Shown here one piece after another: positions 34,800 through 43,007 of a stretch of 64,000 nucleotides of DNA. The notes under the pieces are model-generated. The model did not search any database and was not told where the DNA came from. It worked only from the letters and a program-made list of their open reading frames with translations. The number at the start of each line of letters is the position of its first letter. Positions within the stretch are counted from its first letter, which is position 1. The DNA is from Arthrobacter sp. StoSoilB5. Lineage in GTDB: Bacteria; Actinomycetota; Actinomycetes; Actinomycetales; Micrococcaceae. The stretch is taken from contig NZ_AP024646.1 of NCBI RefSeq assembly GCF_019977235.1, forward strand, positions 3,720,001 to 3,784,000. Reading direction: 5' to 3'. The translations under genes were made by a program, and so were the position numbers.

Positions 34800-36931
34800 C
34801 AGAAGCTAGTGCTCTCTGCCAGGACTGCGAGGACGGCTTCGCCATAGCGCTCCAGTTTGGATGGCCCAACCCCAGCCAAGCCCGCCAGTTCCTCCAGCGA
34901 TGCAGGCCGGGCTTCAGCAATGGCGGTTAATGTGGCATCAGTGAAGACCACATAGGCGGGGACGTCGGCCGCTTGCGCTTCATCCAGTCGCCACTGCCTC
35001 AAGGCGTCGAAAGTCTGTTCCTCATAGGTGGGTGGGCACTGGTTGCAGCGACCCACCTTCCGCTCGGCTCCGGAGGCAAGCATGCTTCCACACACCCTGC
35101 ACGACGCCGGTGCGGCGGCTTTGCGTCGCGTGGAGCCTGCCCGGCTGCGGGCATTGGCAGACGCCACGGAATCCGGCCGGAGTCCATCGAGGAAGCGCGA
35201 GGGCTTGCGGTTGGCGCGGCCTCCCGGCGTTCGCGCAGAGGACCATGAGAGGTTCAGCTGCTCACGGGCACGGGTAATCCCGACGTAGAGCAATCGCCGC
35301 TCTTCATCGACGTCCTCTGGCGTGTCCGCGAAGGATATAGGCATAAGTCCTTCGCTCAGGCCCACCAAGAACACGGCATCCCATTCAAGGCCCTTTGCTG
35401 AGTGAAGGGAAGCAAGGGTCACGCCCTGAACCGTGGGAGCATGCTGGGCTACTGAACGTTCCTGGAGCTCGTTGACGAACTCGGCCAACGTGAAGGACTC
35501 TCCGCGGCTGACCGACAACTCATCAGCCAAAGCCACCAAGGCAGCCAGCGATTCCCAACGCTCCCTAAGAGCTCCCCCACTGTGCGGTGCGGCTTCGCTG
35601 TAGCCAAGCGAAGCAACAATGTCACGGACAATCTGACCCAAGGGCTCCGGGGGGCCTTCTGCCACTGCCCTGGTTGCGGCGCGCAACTGCAGGATGGCAT
35701 CCCGGACCTCCTTGCGGGCGAAGAACCTCTCTCCACCGCGAAGCTGGTAGCCGATCCCGGCCGACGCCAACGCTTGCTCGTAAGCTTCCGATTGCCCGTT
35801 GGTGCGGAACAAGATGGCGATCTCGCTGGCTTTGACCCCCGTATTGAGTAGCTCCTGGATTCTGCCGGCAACGACCGCGGCCTCTGCTTCGTCGTCCGGA
35901 CATTCCATAAACCGCGGCTCTGGGCCGGCTGGCCGCTGAGCCACAAGCTTGAGCGGCGGCGCCCATGCGGCATCTGCGATTGGTCCGCCACTTCGCCTGG
36001 ACGCGAGGAGGTCATTGGCCAGCTTGACGACCTGTGGAGTGGACCGGTAATCACGGATGAGCTTGACCACAGTGGCGTCCGGATAGCGCGCCTTGAAATT
36101 CAGGAGATGTTTGGGCGAAGCCCCGGTAAAAGAGTAGATGGTCTGGCTGGCATCGCCTACGACGCACAATTCGTCACGGCCACCCAGCCAGAGATCCAGG
36201 AGCCGCTGCTGAAGCGGTGAAACGTCCTGGTACTCGTCGACGACGAAGTGGCGGTATTGCTCCCTGACTGTTGCTGCCACTCTTGGATCCTCCTGGAGGA
36301 TCCCAACCGTAATCAGCAGGACGTCTTCGAAGTCAATGACGTTGCGGTCGGTCTTAATATCCTCATACGCCTGGAACACCCTGGACACCGCCGTAAGGTC
36401 GAAGCCTCCCGGAGTTCCGCGGCCTTGTGCGTTCTCCAAATAGTTTGCCGGTGTCAGCATGGACACTTTGGCCCACTCAATCTCTGCAGCCAAGTCCCTG
36501 ATGGACGCGCGATCCGTGCTGAGGCGAAGTCTGCGTGAGGCTTCAGCGATCATGTTGGCCTTGTGGTCCAGCAGGCTAGGCAGGGTCCCGCCGATCGCCT
36601 GGGGCCAGAAGAACTGCAACTGCCTCAGGGCGGCAGCGTGGAAGGTCCGCGCTTGCACATTGGCCACGCCAAGATCCCGAAGCCTGCTGCGCATTTCGGC
36701 CGCCGCCCTCGCAGTGAAGGTCACAGCAAGCAACCTTTGTGGGGAATACACCCCTGAGTGCACCCCGTAGGCGATACGGTGCGTGATGGCGCGGGTCTTG
36801 CCTGTGCCTGCACCTGCGAGTACGCACAGGGGGCCGGTGAGAGTACTGGCTACTTCACGTTGCTCGTCATCCAAACCACTGAGAATTCGCTCCTCGAGTG
36901 AGCCGCCGGCGTCGAAAATTCCACCTGTCAC
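34799..36931 (-). CDS. uvrD2: UvrD2-type ATP-dependent DNA helicase
   Basis: SF1A 3'-5' helicase, 710 aa from a GTG at 36931 that overlaps the nudC stop (GTGA). Q-motif/start (LDDEQREVASTL), Walker A LAGAGTGKT, motif II VVDEYQDVSPLQQR, motif III CVVGDASQTIY and motif IV/VI (YVGITRAREQL) are clear. After the helicase core is a tetracysteine block (CRVCGS...CNQCP) and then an HRDC domain (LTAIAEARPASLEELAGLAG). This CxxC+HRDC arrangement is what defines mycobacterial UvrD2, so the symbol is justified. Cytoplasmic DNA-repair helicase. Coupled to nudC upstream and the YgjP-like protease downstream. Confidence 0.95.
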   Translation of the reverse strand: MTGGIFDAGGSLEERILSGLDDEQREVASTLTGPLCVLAGAGTGKTRAITHRIAYGVHSGVYSPQRLLAVTFTARAAAEMRSRLRDLGVANVQARTFHAAALRQLQFFWPQAIGGTLPSLLDHKANMIAEASRRLRLSTDRASIRDLAAEIEWAKVSMLTPANYLENAQGRGTPGGFDLTAVSRVFQAYEDIKTDRNVIDFEDVLLITVGILQEDPRVAATVREQYRHFVVDEYQDVSPLQQRLLDLWLGGRDELCVVGDASQTIYSFTGASPKHLLNFKARYPDATVVKLIRDYRSTPQVVKLANDLLASRRSGGPIADAAWAPPLKLVAQRPAGPEPRFMECPDDEAEAAVVAGRIQELLNTGVKASEIAILFRTNGQSEAYEQALASAGIGYQLRGGERFFARKEVRDAILQLRAATRAVAEGPPEPLGQIVRDIVASLGYSEAAPHSGGALRERWESLAALVALADELSVSRGESFTLAEFVNELQERSVAQHAPTVQGVTLASLHSAKGLEWDAVFLVGLSEGLMPISFADTPEDVDEERRLLYVGITRAREQLNLSWSSARTPGGRANRKPSRFLDGLRPDSVASANARSRAGSTRRKAAAPASCRVCGSMLASGAERKVGRCNQCPPTYEEQTFDALRQWRLDEAQAADVPAYVVFTDATLTAIAEARPASLEELAGLAGVGPSKLERYGEAVLAVLAESTSF

Positions 36932-37917
36932 GGCTGGAGGTCTTCGATAACGCCGCCGTACCAATGCTCAATCAGCGAGCGCGCAATCGACAGGCGCGTG
37001 GAAATGGTGATCTCGCCACTTAGCACGGCCTCCTGCAACTCTTCCCGGCTGAACCACCGCGCGCGGGTGACCTCCACGCCGTCAGGGCGGGCAACGGCGT
37101 CGTCGGTCTTTGCCGTAAAGCCCAGCATGAGCGAGGCAGGGAAGGGCCACGACTGCGAACCGAGATACTGGCACGCAGTAACGCGGACACCAACTTCCTC
37201 GCCGATTTCACGGACAACGGCCTGCTCAAGCGATTCCCCGGGTTCAACGAATCCAGCAAGTGTGGAGTAGTTCCTGGCATCGGCGGGTCCGCCGCCGCCG
37301 AGCAGGAGCCGGCCATCAGGGCCCACCACGGTAACGATGATCGCGGGGTCTGTGCGCGGATAGTGTTCAGAGTTGTCCCTGGGACAACGCCGGACCCAGC
37401 CCCCGGTTTCAATATCAGTCGGCGTGCCGCACTGCGGGCAGTGCGTATGCGTCGCATGCCAGTTGGAGATGGCACTGGCTTCGATAAACAAAGCGGTGTC
37501 AGTAGCATCGAGACGTCCGGCAACTTCCCGGAACCCGGCCCATTCCGCATCGGAAGGGATCAGGGCTGTCCCCGGTGCGGGTGGCTCCATGACGGTAAAC
37601 AGCAAAACAGGAGTACCTTCGGCTACGGACGAGGCCCGCAAGGTGATACCCAAATAGATAGCAGTCACGGCGCCAGCCTCTGCCTCGCCGAGGGCGGCCC
37701 AGAGTGGACCGGCGTCGCCGAACCAGAGTCCGTCGGCGTTCACCAACGCTTTGCGTTGGGATATAACCATCGCTTTGGCCTTGCCGGAGACGATGAGGTC
37801 CTCAACCATGCCCGGCTTCATGCGCGCACTGGAGCCTCGGTCCACCAACGCCGGGCGCACTGGAAGAACAGTTTCCATCAAGTGGTTGGCCAGCGCCGGC
37901 GACTCCGTATAACTCAT
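36928..37917 (-). CDS. nudC: NAD+ diphosphatase NudC
   Basis: Nudix hydrolase splitting NAD(H) into NMN and AMP, and capable of removing NAD caps from RNA in E. coli. It is 329 aa from ATG 37917 (start chosen because the next conserved residues follow; longer alternatives up to 38013 lack family sequence). Seen: zinc-ribbon CPQCG...RRCPRD, where the fourth ligand seems to be Asp instead of Cys, YPRTDPAIIVTV, the Nudix box with GFVEPGES and REIGEEVG, and the NudC signature SQSWPFPASLM. Overlaps uvrD2 by 4 bases (GTGA). Its neighbours match the mycobacterial nudC-uvrD2 order. Confidence 0.95.
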   Translation of the reverse strand: MSYTESPALANHLMETVLPVRPALVDRGSSARMKPGMVEDLIVSGKAKAMVISQRKALVNADGLWFGDAGPLWAALGEAEAGAVTAIYLGITLRASSVAEGTPVLLFTVMEPPAPGTALIPSDAEWAGFREVAGRLDATDTALFIEASAISNWHATHTHCPQCGTPTDIETGGWVRRCPRDNSEHYPRTDPAIIVTVVGPDGRLLLGGGGPADARNYSTLAGFVEPGESLEQAVVREIGEEVGVRVTACQYLGSQSWPFPASLMLGFTAKTDDAVARPDGVEVTRARWFSREELQEAVLSGEITISTRLSIARSLIEHWYGGVIEDLQP

Positions 37918-38060
37918 GTATCTACCGTACTGATTCGCACCGACAAAGAACATTTGGAACGGCCGCATGTGCATATCACCGCGCTGCCGCGCCCTGAACG
38001 ATCTGATGGTCAACTTCTGCCTTGTTTTCGTGCGGATCTGAAGACTCGCCGCACTGCATC

Positions 38061-39431
38061 ATGGCCATAGGCGCCACTCAATCTACCGTGGAAGACGTGA
38101 GAAGAACACCGCTCGAACTGGCCGCTGTAGCAACCGCGGCGGTGCCCGGACTGGCACCGACGGCTACAGCCTATTCCCCCGACGACGACGCCGACTTCGA
38201 TTCGGCGTTGTTGCTCGACGCGGAAGGCAAGCGCTGGCGCGTCCGTTCGCCGCGGCATCTCGAGGCCAGTACCCGCCTCGAAACGGAGTTCATGGTCCTG
38301 AGGGCTTTTGCGCCTGCCATCCGTGCCGAGCTCCCTTTCCATGTGCCAACCGTCGCCGGAACGGTCCGGCAGGGCGCCCTCACAACGTTCGTGTATGCCC
38401 ATTTGCAGGGTTCGACGCTCTCAATTGACGAACTCTCCGCTGGCAGCCCTGCTCTGGCCCATGAAATTGGCAATGCACTGGCCGCCATCCACGACCTTCC
38501 CCTGGCACTGGTCAACAATGCCGATTTGCCCAGTTACTCTGCCAACGAGTTTCGGCAGCGCAAGCTCAACGAATTGGACCAGGCAGCCACCACCGGCAAG
38601 ATTCCTGCCACTTTGCTGCGTCGCTGGGAACATGCCCTTGAGGACGTGGCGCTTTGGCGCTTCAACACTTCGGTGGTTCATGGGGACCTCCACGAAGACA
38701 ACCTGATGGTCCAGGACGATACTGTGACGGCGTTGACGGGATGGACCGATCTTCGCATCGGAGACCCCGCCGATGATTTCGCTTGGCTGGTGGCGTCCAA
38801 CGAAGCCTCGTTCGTTGAGGCCGTACTTAGCCGGTATACCGAGGCACGCCGGGACACGCCCGACGCCCATCTGCTCCGACGCGCCGCCTTGCTGGCTGAA
38901 TTCGCCTTGGCCCAGTACCTGGTAAAGGCAATGGCTGTTGGGCATGAGGACATGACGTCAGAGGCAGTATCAATGCTGCAGTCCCTTGCGGCCGACATCG
39001 AAGAGCAAGCCAGGCATGACGAGGCCGTTCTGGCAGCTGAGCAGGCGGCAGCAGCCGAGGCTGAAAGCGCAGCCGTACAGGATGCATCTAATCCGCAGGC
39101 CAGCACCCAGCAGCCAGCCGTTACGGTCGTGGCGATTCCCGACGCCGGTGCTGCAGTCTCAGTGGCGCCCTTACCTCCCACGTCTCCGAAGGAGCTCCCG
39201 CACGCCGAAGCGGCTGGCAACGATGCGCTCCCAGGCGCGGTTACCGTAACCGCACCGGACAAGTCGACAGAGGGCCCCATTTCCCGACCTCAGGGAGCTT
39301 CTGCCGCAAGTCCTTCCCCCAGGCAAGAGACGGACGCGGGAAATCAGGCCTCGCCGGCAGGTGATGACGCCTCAACTGCAGCGTTGAATGTTGTCAACGT
39401 GACTCCGCTGCATGCGGGCGAACGATCCTGA
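38061..39431 (+). CDS. APH-family phosphotransferase with long C-terminal tail
   Basis: 456 aa from ATG 38061. Aminoglycoside/macrolide-phosphotransferase fold: N-lobe region with LETEFMVLRAFAP, catalytic loop VVHGDLHEDNL, then WTDLRIGDPADDFAWL. The Mg-binding Asp expected before that Trp (IDW/LDW in relatives) is Gly here (LTGW), so catalysis may be weak or absent. Residues about 325-456 form an Ala/Pro/Ser-rich, mostly unfolded tail after a helical stretch (EEQARHDEAVLAAEQAAAAE). No resistance role is implied; most Micrococcaceae carry such paralogues next to nudC. Diverges from nudC across 143 bases. Confidence 0.82.
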   Translation: MAIGATQSTVEDVRRTPLELAAVATAAVPGLAPTATAYSPDDDADFDSALLLDAEGKRWRVRSPRHLEASTRLETEFMVLRAFAPAIRAELPFHVPTVAGTVRQGALTTFVYAHLQGSTLSIDELSAGSPALAHEIGNALAAIHDLPLALVNNADLPSYSANEFRQRKLNELDQAATTGKIPATLLRRWEHALEDVALWRFNTSVVHGDLHEDNLMVQDDTVTALTGWTDLRIGDPADDFAWLVASNEASFVEAVLSRYTEARRDTPDAHLLRRAALLAEFALAQYLVKAMAVGHEDMTSEAVSMLQSLAADIEEQARHDEAVLAAEQAAAAEAESAAVQDASNPQASTQQPAVTVVAIPDAGAAVSVAPLPPTSPKELPHAEAAGNDALPGAVTVTAPDKSTEGPISRPQGASAASPSPRQETDAGNQASPAGDDASTAALNVVNVTPLHAGERS

Positions 39432-39444
39432 CCTGCGTTCCCGA

Positions 39445-39464
39445 CCGGAGTTCCCGGACTCCGG
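39445..39464. terminator. Hairpin between phosphotransferase and adnB genes
   Basis: Stem CCGGAGT / ACTCCGG (39445-39451 with 39458-39464) with a 6-base loop in the 33-base gap between the converging genes. No T-run. Confidence 0.5.
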
Positions 39465-42400
39465 CTACTTGGAGTCCGCAGCCGAGGGATCGTTCTTAAG
39501 TGCCTTCTCGATGATCTGCTCGAGTTCCTCGGCGGTGCCCAAGTCGTGCGGGCGGACGACTGCATCTTCCGCCACGTAGTAAAACGCCGCGCTGACCTCC
39601 TCCAAGGGAACACCTTTCAACCGCGACCATGCGAGACGGTACACGGCCAACTGCACGGCCCTCGCTTCCAGCTGTTTGCCTGCAGGCCGGCGACCTGTCT
39701 TCCAGTCAATAAGTTGCCAGCGACCGTCGGCGTCGCGGAAAACGGCGTCGATGCGTCCTCGGACCACAACGTCACCGATCCTCGTTTCCACGGGTACTTC
39801 CACAAAAGCTGGAGCCCGGTGCGCCCACTCCGATTGCTTGAACGCTTCAACCATGTGATCCAAGCCGTACGCTTCGTCGATATGGGCATCCGAGCCAGGT
39901 GCTTCGTCGATGTCCAACATGCCGGTCGTTCCGAAGTACTCCTCCACCCAGGCATGGAAGGCTGTGCCCTTTCGCGCCGAAATGCCTGGTTCCCGGGGCA
40001 CTGGTCGGCGGAGCTGGGCCAGCACGGCTGCAGGATCCATGCCAAGGTCAACGAAGAGGGACGCCGAGATGTGGCTGGGCAAGTGCACGTCCTGATGGAG
40101 CTTTCCCTGCCGACGGCGATCCAATAGCAACTGCGCTTCGTGTGACCATCGCCCCGAGATGCCCGTGAGTTCTTGCGATGATGCTTGAGAAGCGGATTCC
40201 TCCATGAATTCGAGCACTCTGGCAGCAGCCCGGTCCATGGCGATTCGACGGCCGGGAACGAGCCTAAGCCGGGCTCCTGTCCGGGGATCGGCCGGGCCTT
40301 CGAGCGGATCATACGGAAATTGGGCCACTTCCAGCGTAGTAGTGAGCGGGCTGTTTTCCGGCAGTGCTTCTTCGGCTACCGACTCGGGATGCACCAGGGC
40401 GCTCGCCTCGGCACTGACCGCGGCTTCGCCGGAGGAAGAAACTCCCGCGAGTGGCGCCAGCTCGGACAGGAACGACGACATCCCCGCCATGCCTGACCTC
40501 GACCCGTTCCACGCGGAACTGGAAACACACAAAACAAACTTCGCCCGCGTGTAGGCGACGTACGCAAGCCTGCGCTCTTCAGCTTCGCCGTGATGTTGAA
40601 CGTCGGATTTGAAATCCTTCTCTGCGTCCAGCCAACCCTTTTGATCGTGGTGGTCCAGATCCCATTGCGGCAGATCGGCGCGGTCACCCCGCAACGGCCA
40701 AGGCAACGCAGCCGCGCCACTGCTCCAACGTGAGTCCCTGTTGCTCGGGAAGGAGCCCGCGTTGAGCCCGGGGACAAAGACGACGTCCCATTCAAGCCCT
40801 TTGGAAGCGTGCACTGTCAAGAGTTGGACAGCTTCCCGGTTGGTTTCCAAGGGGGCAATGTCCAGGCCGCCCTCTTCGGAGGCCGCGGCTTCCAGCCAGG
40901 AGAGGAATGCAAGGAGATCGATCCGCTGGGAGGTCTGCAGGAACCCGGCGGCCGCGTCCTGGAAGGCATCCAGGTTTCGGCGTGCCTGATGGATGCTAAC
41001 GCCAGGCTTTGCTGCTACCTCGATATCGAGCAACATGGCACGTTCCACCTCACCGAGCAAGGTTGTCAGATCATCCCCGATGTAGGTTCGGAGAGAGCGC
41101 AGTTCCTCCGACAACCTCGTTAATCGTTCCAAGGCAGAAAGGCTCAACGTCCTTCCATGTCCGGAGGTCCAACCCGGGCGGGGCAGGAAGTCCAGGGCTT
41201 CCACGAGGCTTGCGGCATCAGTGATGTCGCTTTCCACCACCACTGCAGCCGGTTCTTCGTCGGCGAGCTCAAGAGCGCTGCCAGCGCCTGACCTCCTTCT
41301 GGCCAGGAAACGGGACCAATCGTTGAAGGCCATGAGGTCTGCAGGCCCAATCCGCCATCGGGCTCCTGCCAGAAGCCGCATCAACGCATCGGAACGGCCT
41401 GGATCAGCCAGAACCCGCAGCGTTGCCACCAGGTCCACAATCTCAGGTGTGTCCAACAAACCGCCGAGGCCAACGATCTCATAGGGAATTCCTTGAAGTT
41501 CGAATTCCCGCCGGAGGCATTCCATCTGCGCACGCCGCCGGCACAGTACCGCCATGGTTGGCTTGACCGGGGTACCGTCGTTCTCTTCCTCGAAGACAGT
41601 CCTCTGGTAACGCCGGATGTCCCGGGCGATAACGCCGGCCTCGTCTTCGTCAGTGCTGAATCGAGCGATGACAACGCTGCCTTCCGCGGCCACCGGACTC
41701 GGCACCAAGGGTGGAACACTCACGTTGCTTGCAGTGCCTCGCTCCCCTGCCGGCCCCTCGGAAGCGGCCGCCTTGTTCAAGGGTGCGGCAATCGTGTTTG
41801 CAGCTTGGAGAATGTTCCTGCCGTTGCGCCAAGCCGTGGTCAAGTACGACGTTGGCGCCACAGAATAGTCATCACCGCCTGATGCTGGATCGTTGTGCCT
41901 TACGGGGAACTCCTGCACAAAGTGGAAGAGCTGGCCAGCCGAGGCGCCGCGAAATCCGTAAATGGATTGGTTGGGGTCCCCCACAGCGGTGACGGCATGG
42001 CCGCGGCCGAAAAGGCGCGAAAACAAGACAAGCTGAGCATGCGAGGTGTCCTGGAACTCGTCCAGCAGCACCACCTTGTAGCGTGCCCGCTCAGTGGCCG
42101 CGGCCAACGGAATTTCACTGGCAATACGCGCCGCGAGTGCAACGAGGTCCCCGAAATCCAGCACTCCCTTTTGCCGCTTGGCTTGCTGGTAACGGACCAC
42201 CATGTCTGCGACGCTGGCCCTGGTCCGCAGCATCGCCGCGAGCTCCCCCGCTGCCTGAGTGGGGTTCTTCTTTGCACCGGCCACGTAAGGGAGCTGCTCG
42301 AAGGTCTGAACGCGTTCCAGCACCCAGTCCCGGACGGCGCCCGGGTCCTGCAAGTGTTCGGCGCACTCGCCAGCGAGCTGGATGACAGCATTGACAAGCG

Positions 42401-43007
42401 TCGACTTTGCTGCGGTGAAATGCTCATATTCGCCGTCATAAGCCTCCACCACCTCGCTTGCCAACTGCCACGACTGTGCACCACCCAGCAGGACGACGTC
42501 CCGCTCGATCCCCAATCTCAATCCGTAGTCCGAAACAATTCCGCTGGCGTAGGAATGATAAGTAGACACCTTGGGCTCGAGGTCGTCGGCGCCCAGAAGC
42601 CCGTCAGGAAAGCCGATGCTGCCATCGTCCTCTCCGGCGATCCGCTGGAGAGTGGCCAGTTTGGCCCGGATCCTGCCAGCAAGCTCGCCAGCGGCTTTAC
42701 GGGTGAAAGTCACGCCTAGGACTTCCTCGGGCCGGACCCAACCATTGGCAACAAGCCAAACCACGCGGTCGGCCATCGTGGCCGTCTTCCCCGACCCTGC
42801 GCCGGCAATCACAAGGCGTGGCGTGAGCGAGGAAGCGATGATGCTTGCCTGTTCTGCTGTGGGATGGTTCTTTTCGCCAAGGATGTCTGCCAACTCCGAT
42901 GGGGAGAACCTGGGAGCAGGTAGCGCGGACTCCGCGTCCAGGATTCCGGCTTCGCCCTGTTCAGTTCCTTCAACGTGTGCGGATCCTTCAAGAAGATCGG
43001 TACTCAT
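39465..43007 (-). CDS. adnB: AdnB-like UvrD/RecB helicase-nuclease subunit
   Basis: 1180 aa. SF1A helicase core with Walker A AGAGSGKTATM (residues 68-78), motif II LLDEFQDTSHAQL, motif III AVGDPNQSIYGFRGA and motif VI VAYTRAKFVLCV. A C-terminal PD-(D/E)xK nuclease domain has GRIDAVF...IDWKTG (Lys at about 1103) and the following QLAVYRLAW (motif QxxxY). The layout and the adjacent partner fit the mycobacterial AdnAB double-strand-break end-resection machine, in which each subunit has a motor and a nuclease. The start overlaps the upstream subunit's stop by 4 bases, so both are made together. Confidence 0.92.
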   Translation of the reverse strand: MSTDLLEGSAHVEGTEQGEAGILDAESALPAPRFSPSELADILGEKNHPTAEQASIIASSLTPRLVIAGAGSGKTATMADRVVWLVANGWVRPEEVLGVTFTRKAAGELAGRIRAKLATLQRIAGEDDGSIGFPDGLLGADDLEPKVSTYHSYASGIVSDYGLRLGIERDVVLLGGAQSWQLASEVVEAYDGEYEHFTAAKSTLVNAVIQLAGECAEHLQDPGAVRDWVLERVQTFEQLPYVAGAKKNPTQAAGELAAMLRTRASVADMVVRYQQAKRQKGVLDFGDLVALAARIASEIPLAAATERARYKVVLLDEFQDTSHAQLVLFSRLFGRGHAVTAVGDPNQSIYGFRGASAGQLFHFVQEFPVRHNDPASGGDDYSVAPTSYLTTAWRNGRNILQAANTIAAPLNKAAASEGPAGERGTASNVSVPPLVPSPVAAEGSVVIARFSTDEDEAGVIARDIRRYQRTVFEEENDGTPVKPTMAVLCRRRAQMECLRREFELQGIPYEIVGLGGLLDTPEIVDLVATLRVLADPGRSDALMRLLAGARWRIGPADLMAFNDWSRFLARRRSGAGSALELADEEPAAVVVESDITDAASLVEALDFLPRPGWTSGHGRTLSLSALERLTRLSEELRSLRTYIGDDLTTLLGEVERAMLLDIEVAAKPGVSIHQARRNLDAFQDAAAGFLQTSQRIDLLAFLSWLEAAASEEGGLDIAPLETNREAVQLLTVHASKGLEWDVVFVPGLNAGSFPSNRDSRWSSGAAALPWPLRGDRADLPQWDLDHHDQKGWLDAEKDFKSDVQHHGEAEERRLAYVAYTRAKFVLCVSSSAWNGSRSGMAGMSSFLSELAPLAGVSSSGEAAVSAEASALVHPESVAEEALPENSPLTTTLEVAQFPYDPLEGPADPRTGARLRLVPGRRIAMDRAAARVLEFMEESASQASSQELTGISGRWSHEAQLLLDRRRQGKLHQDVHLPSHISASLFVDLGMDPAAVLAQLRRPVPREPGISARKGTAFHAWVEEYFGTTGMLDIDEAPGSDAHIDEAYGLDHMVEAFKQSEWAHRAPAFVEVPVETRIGDVVVRGRIDAVFRDADGRWQLIDWKTGRRPAGKQLEARAVQLAVYRLAWSRLKGVPLEEVSAAFYYVAEDAVVRPHDLGTAEELEQIIEKALKNDPSAADSK

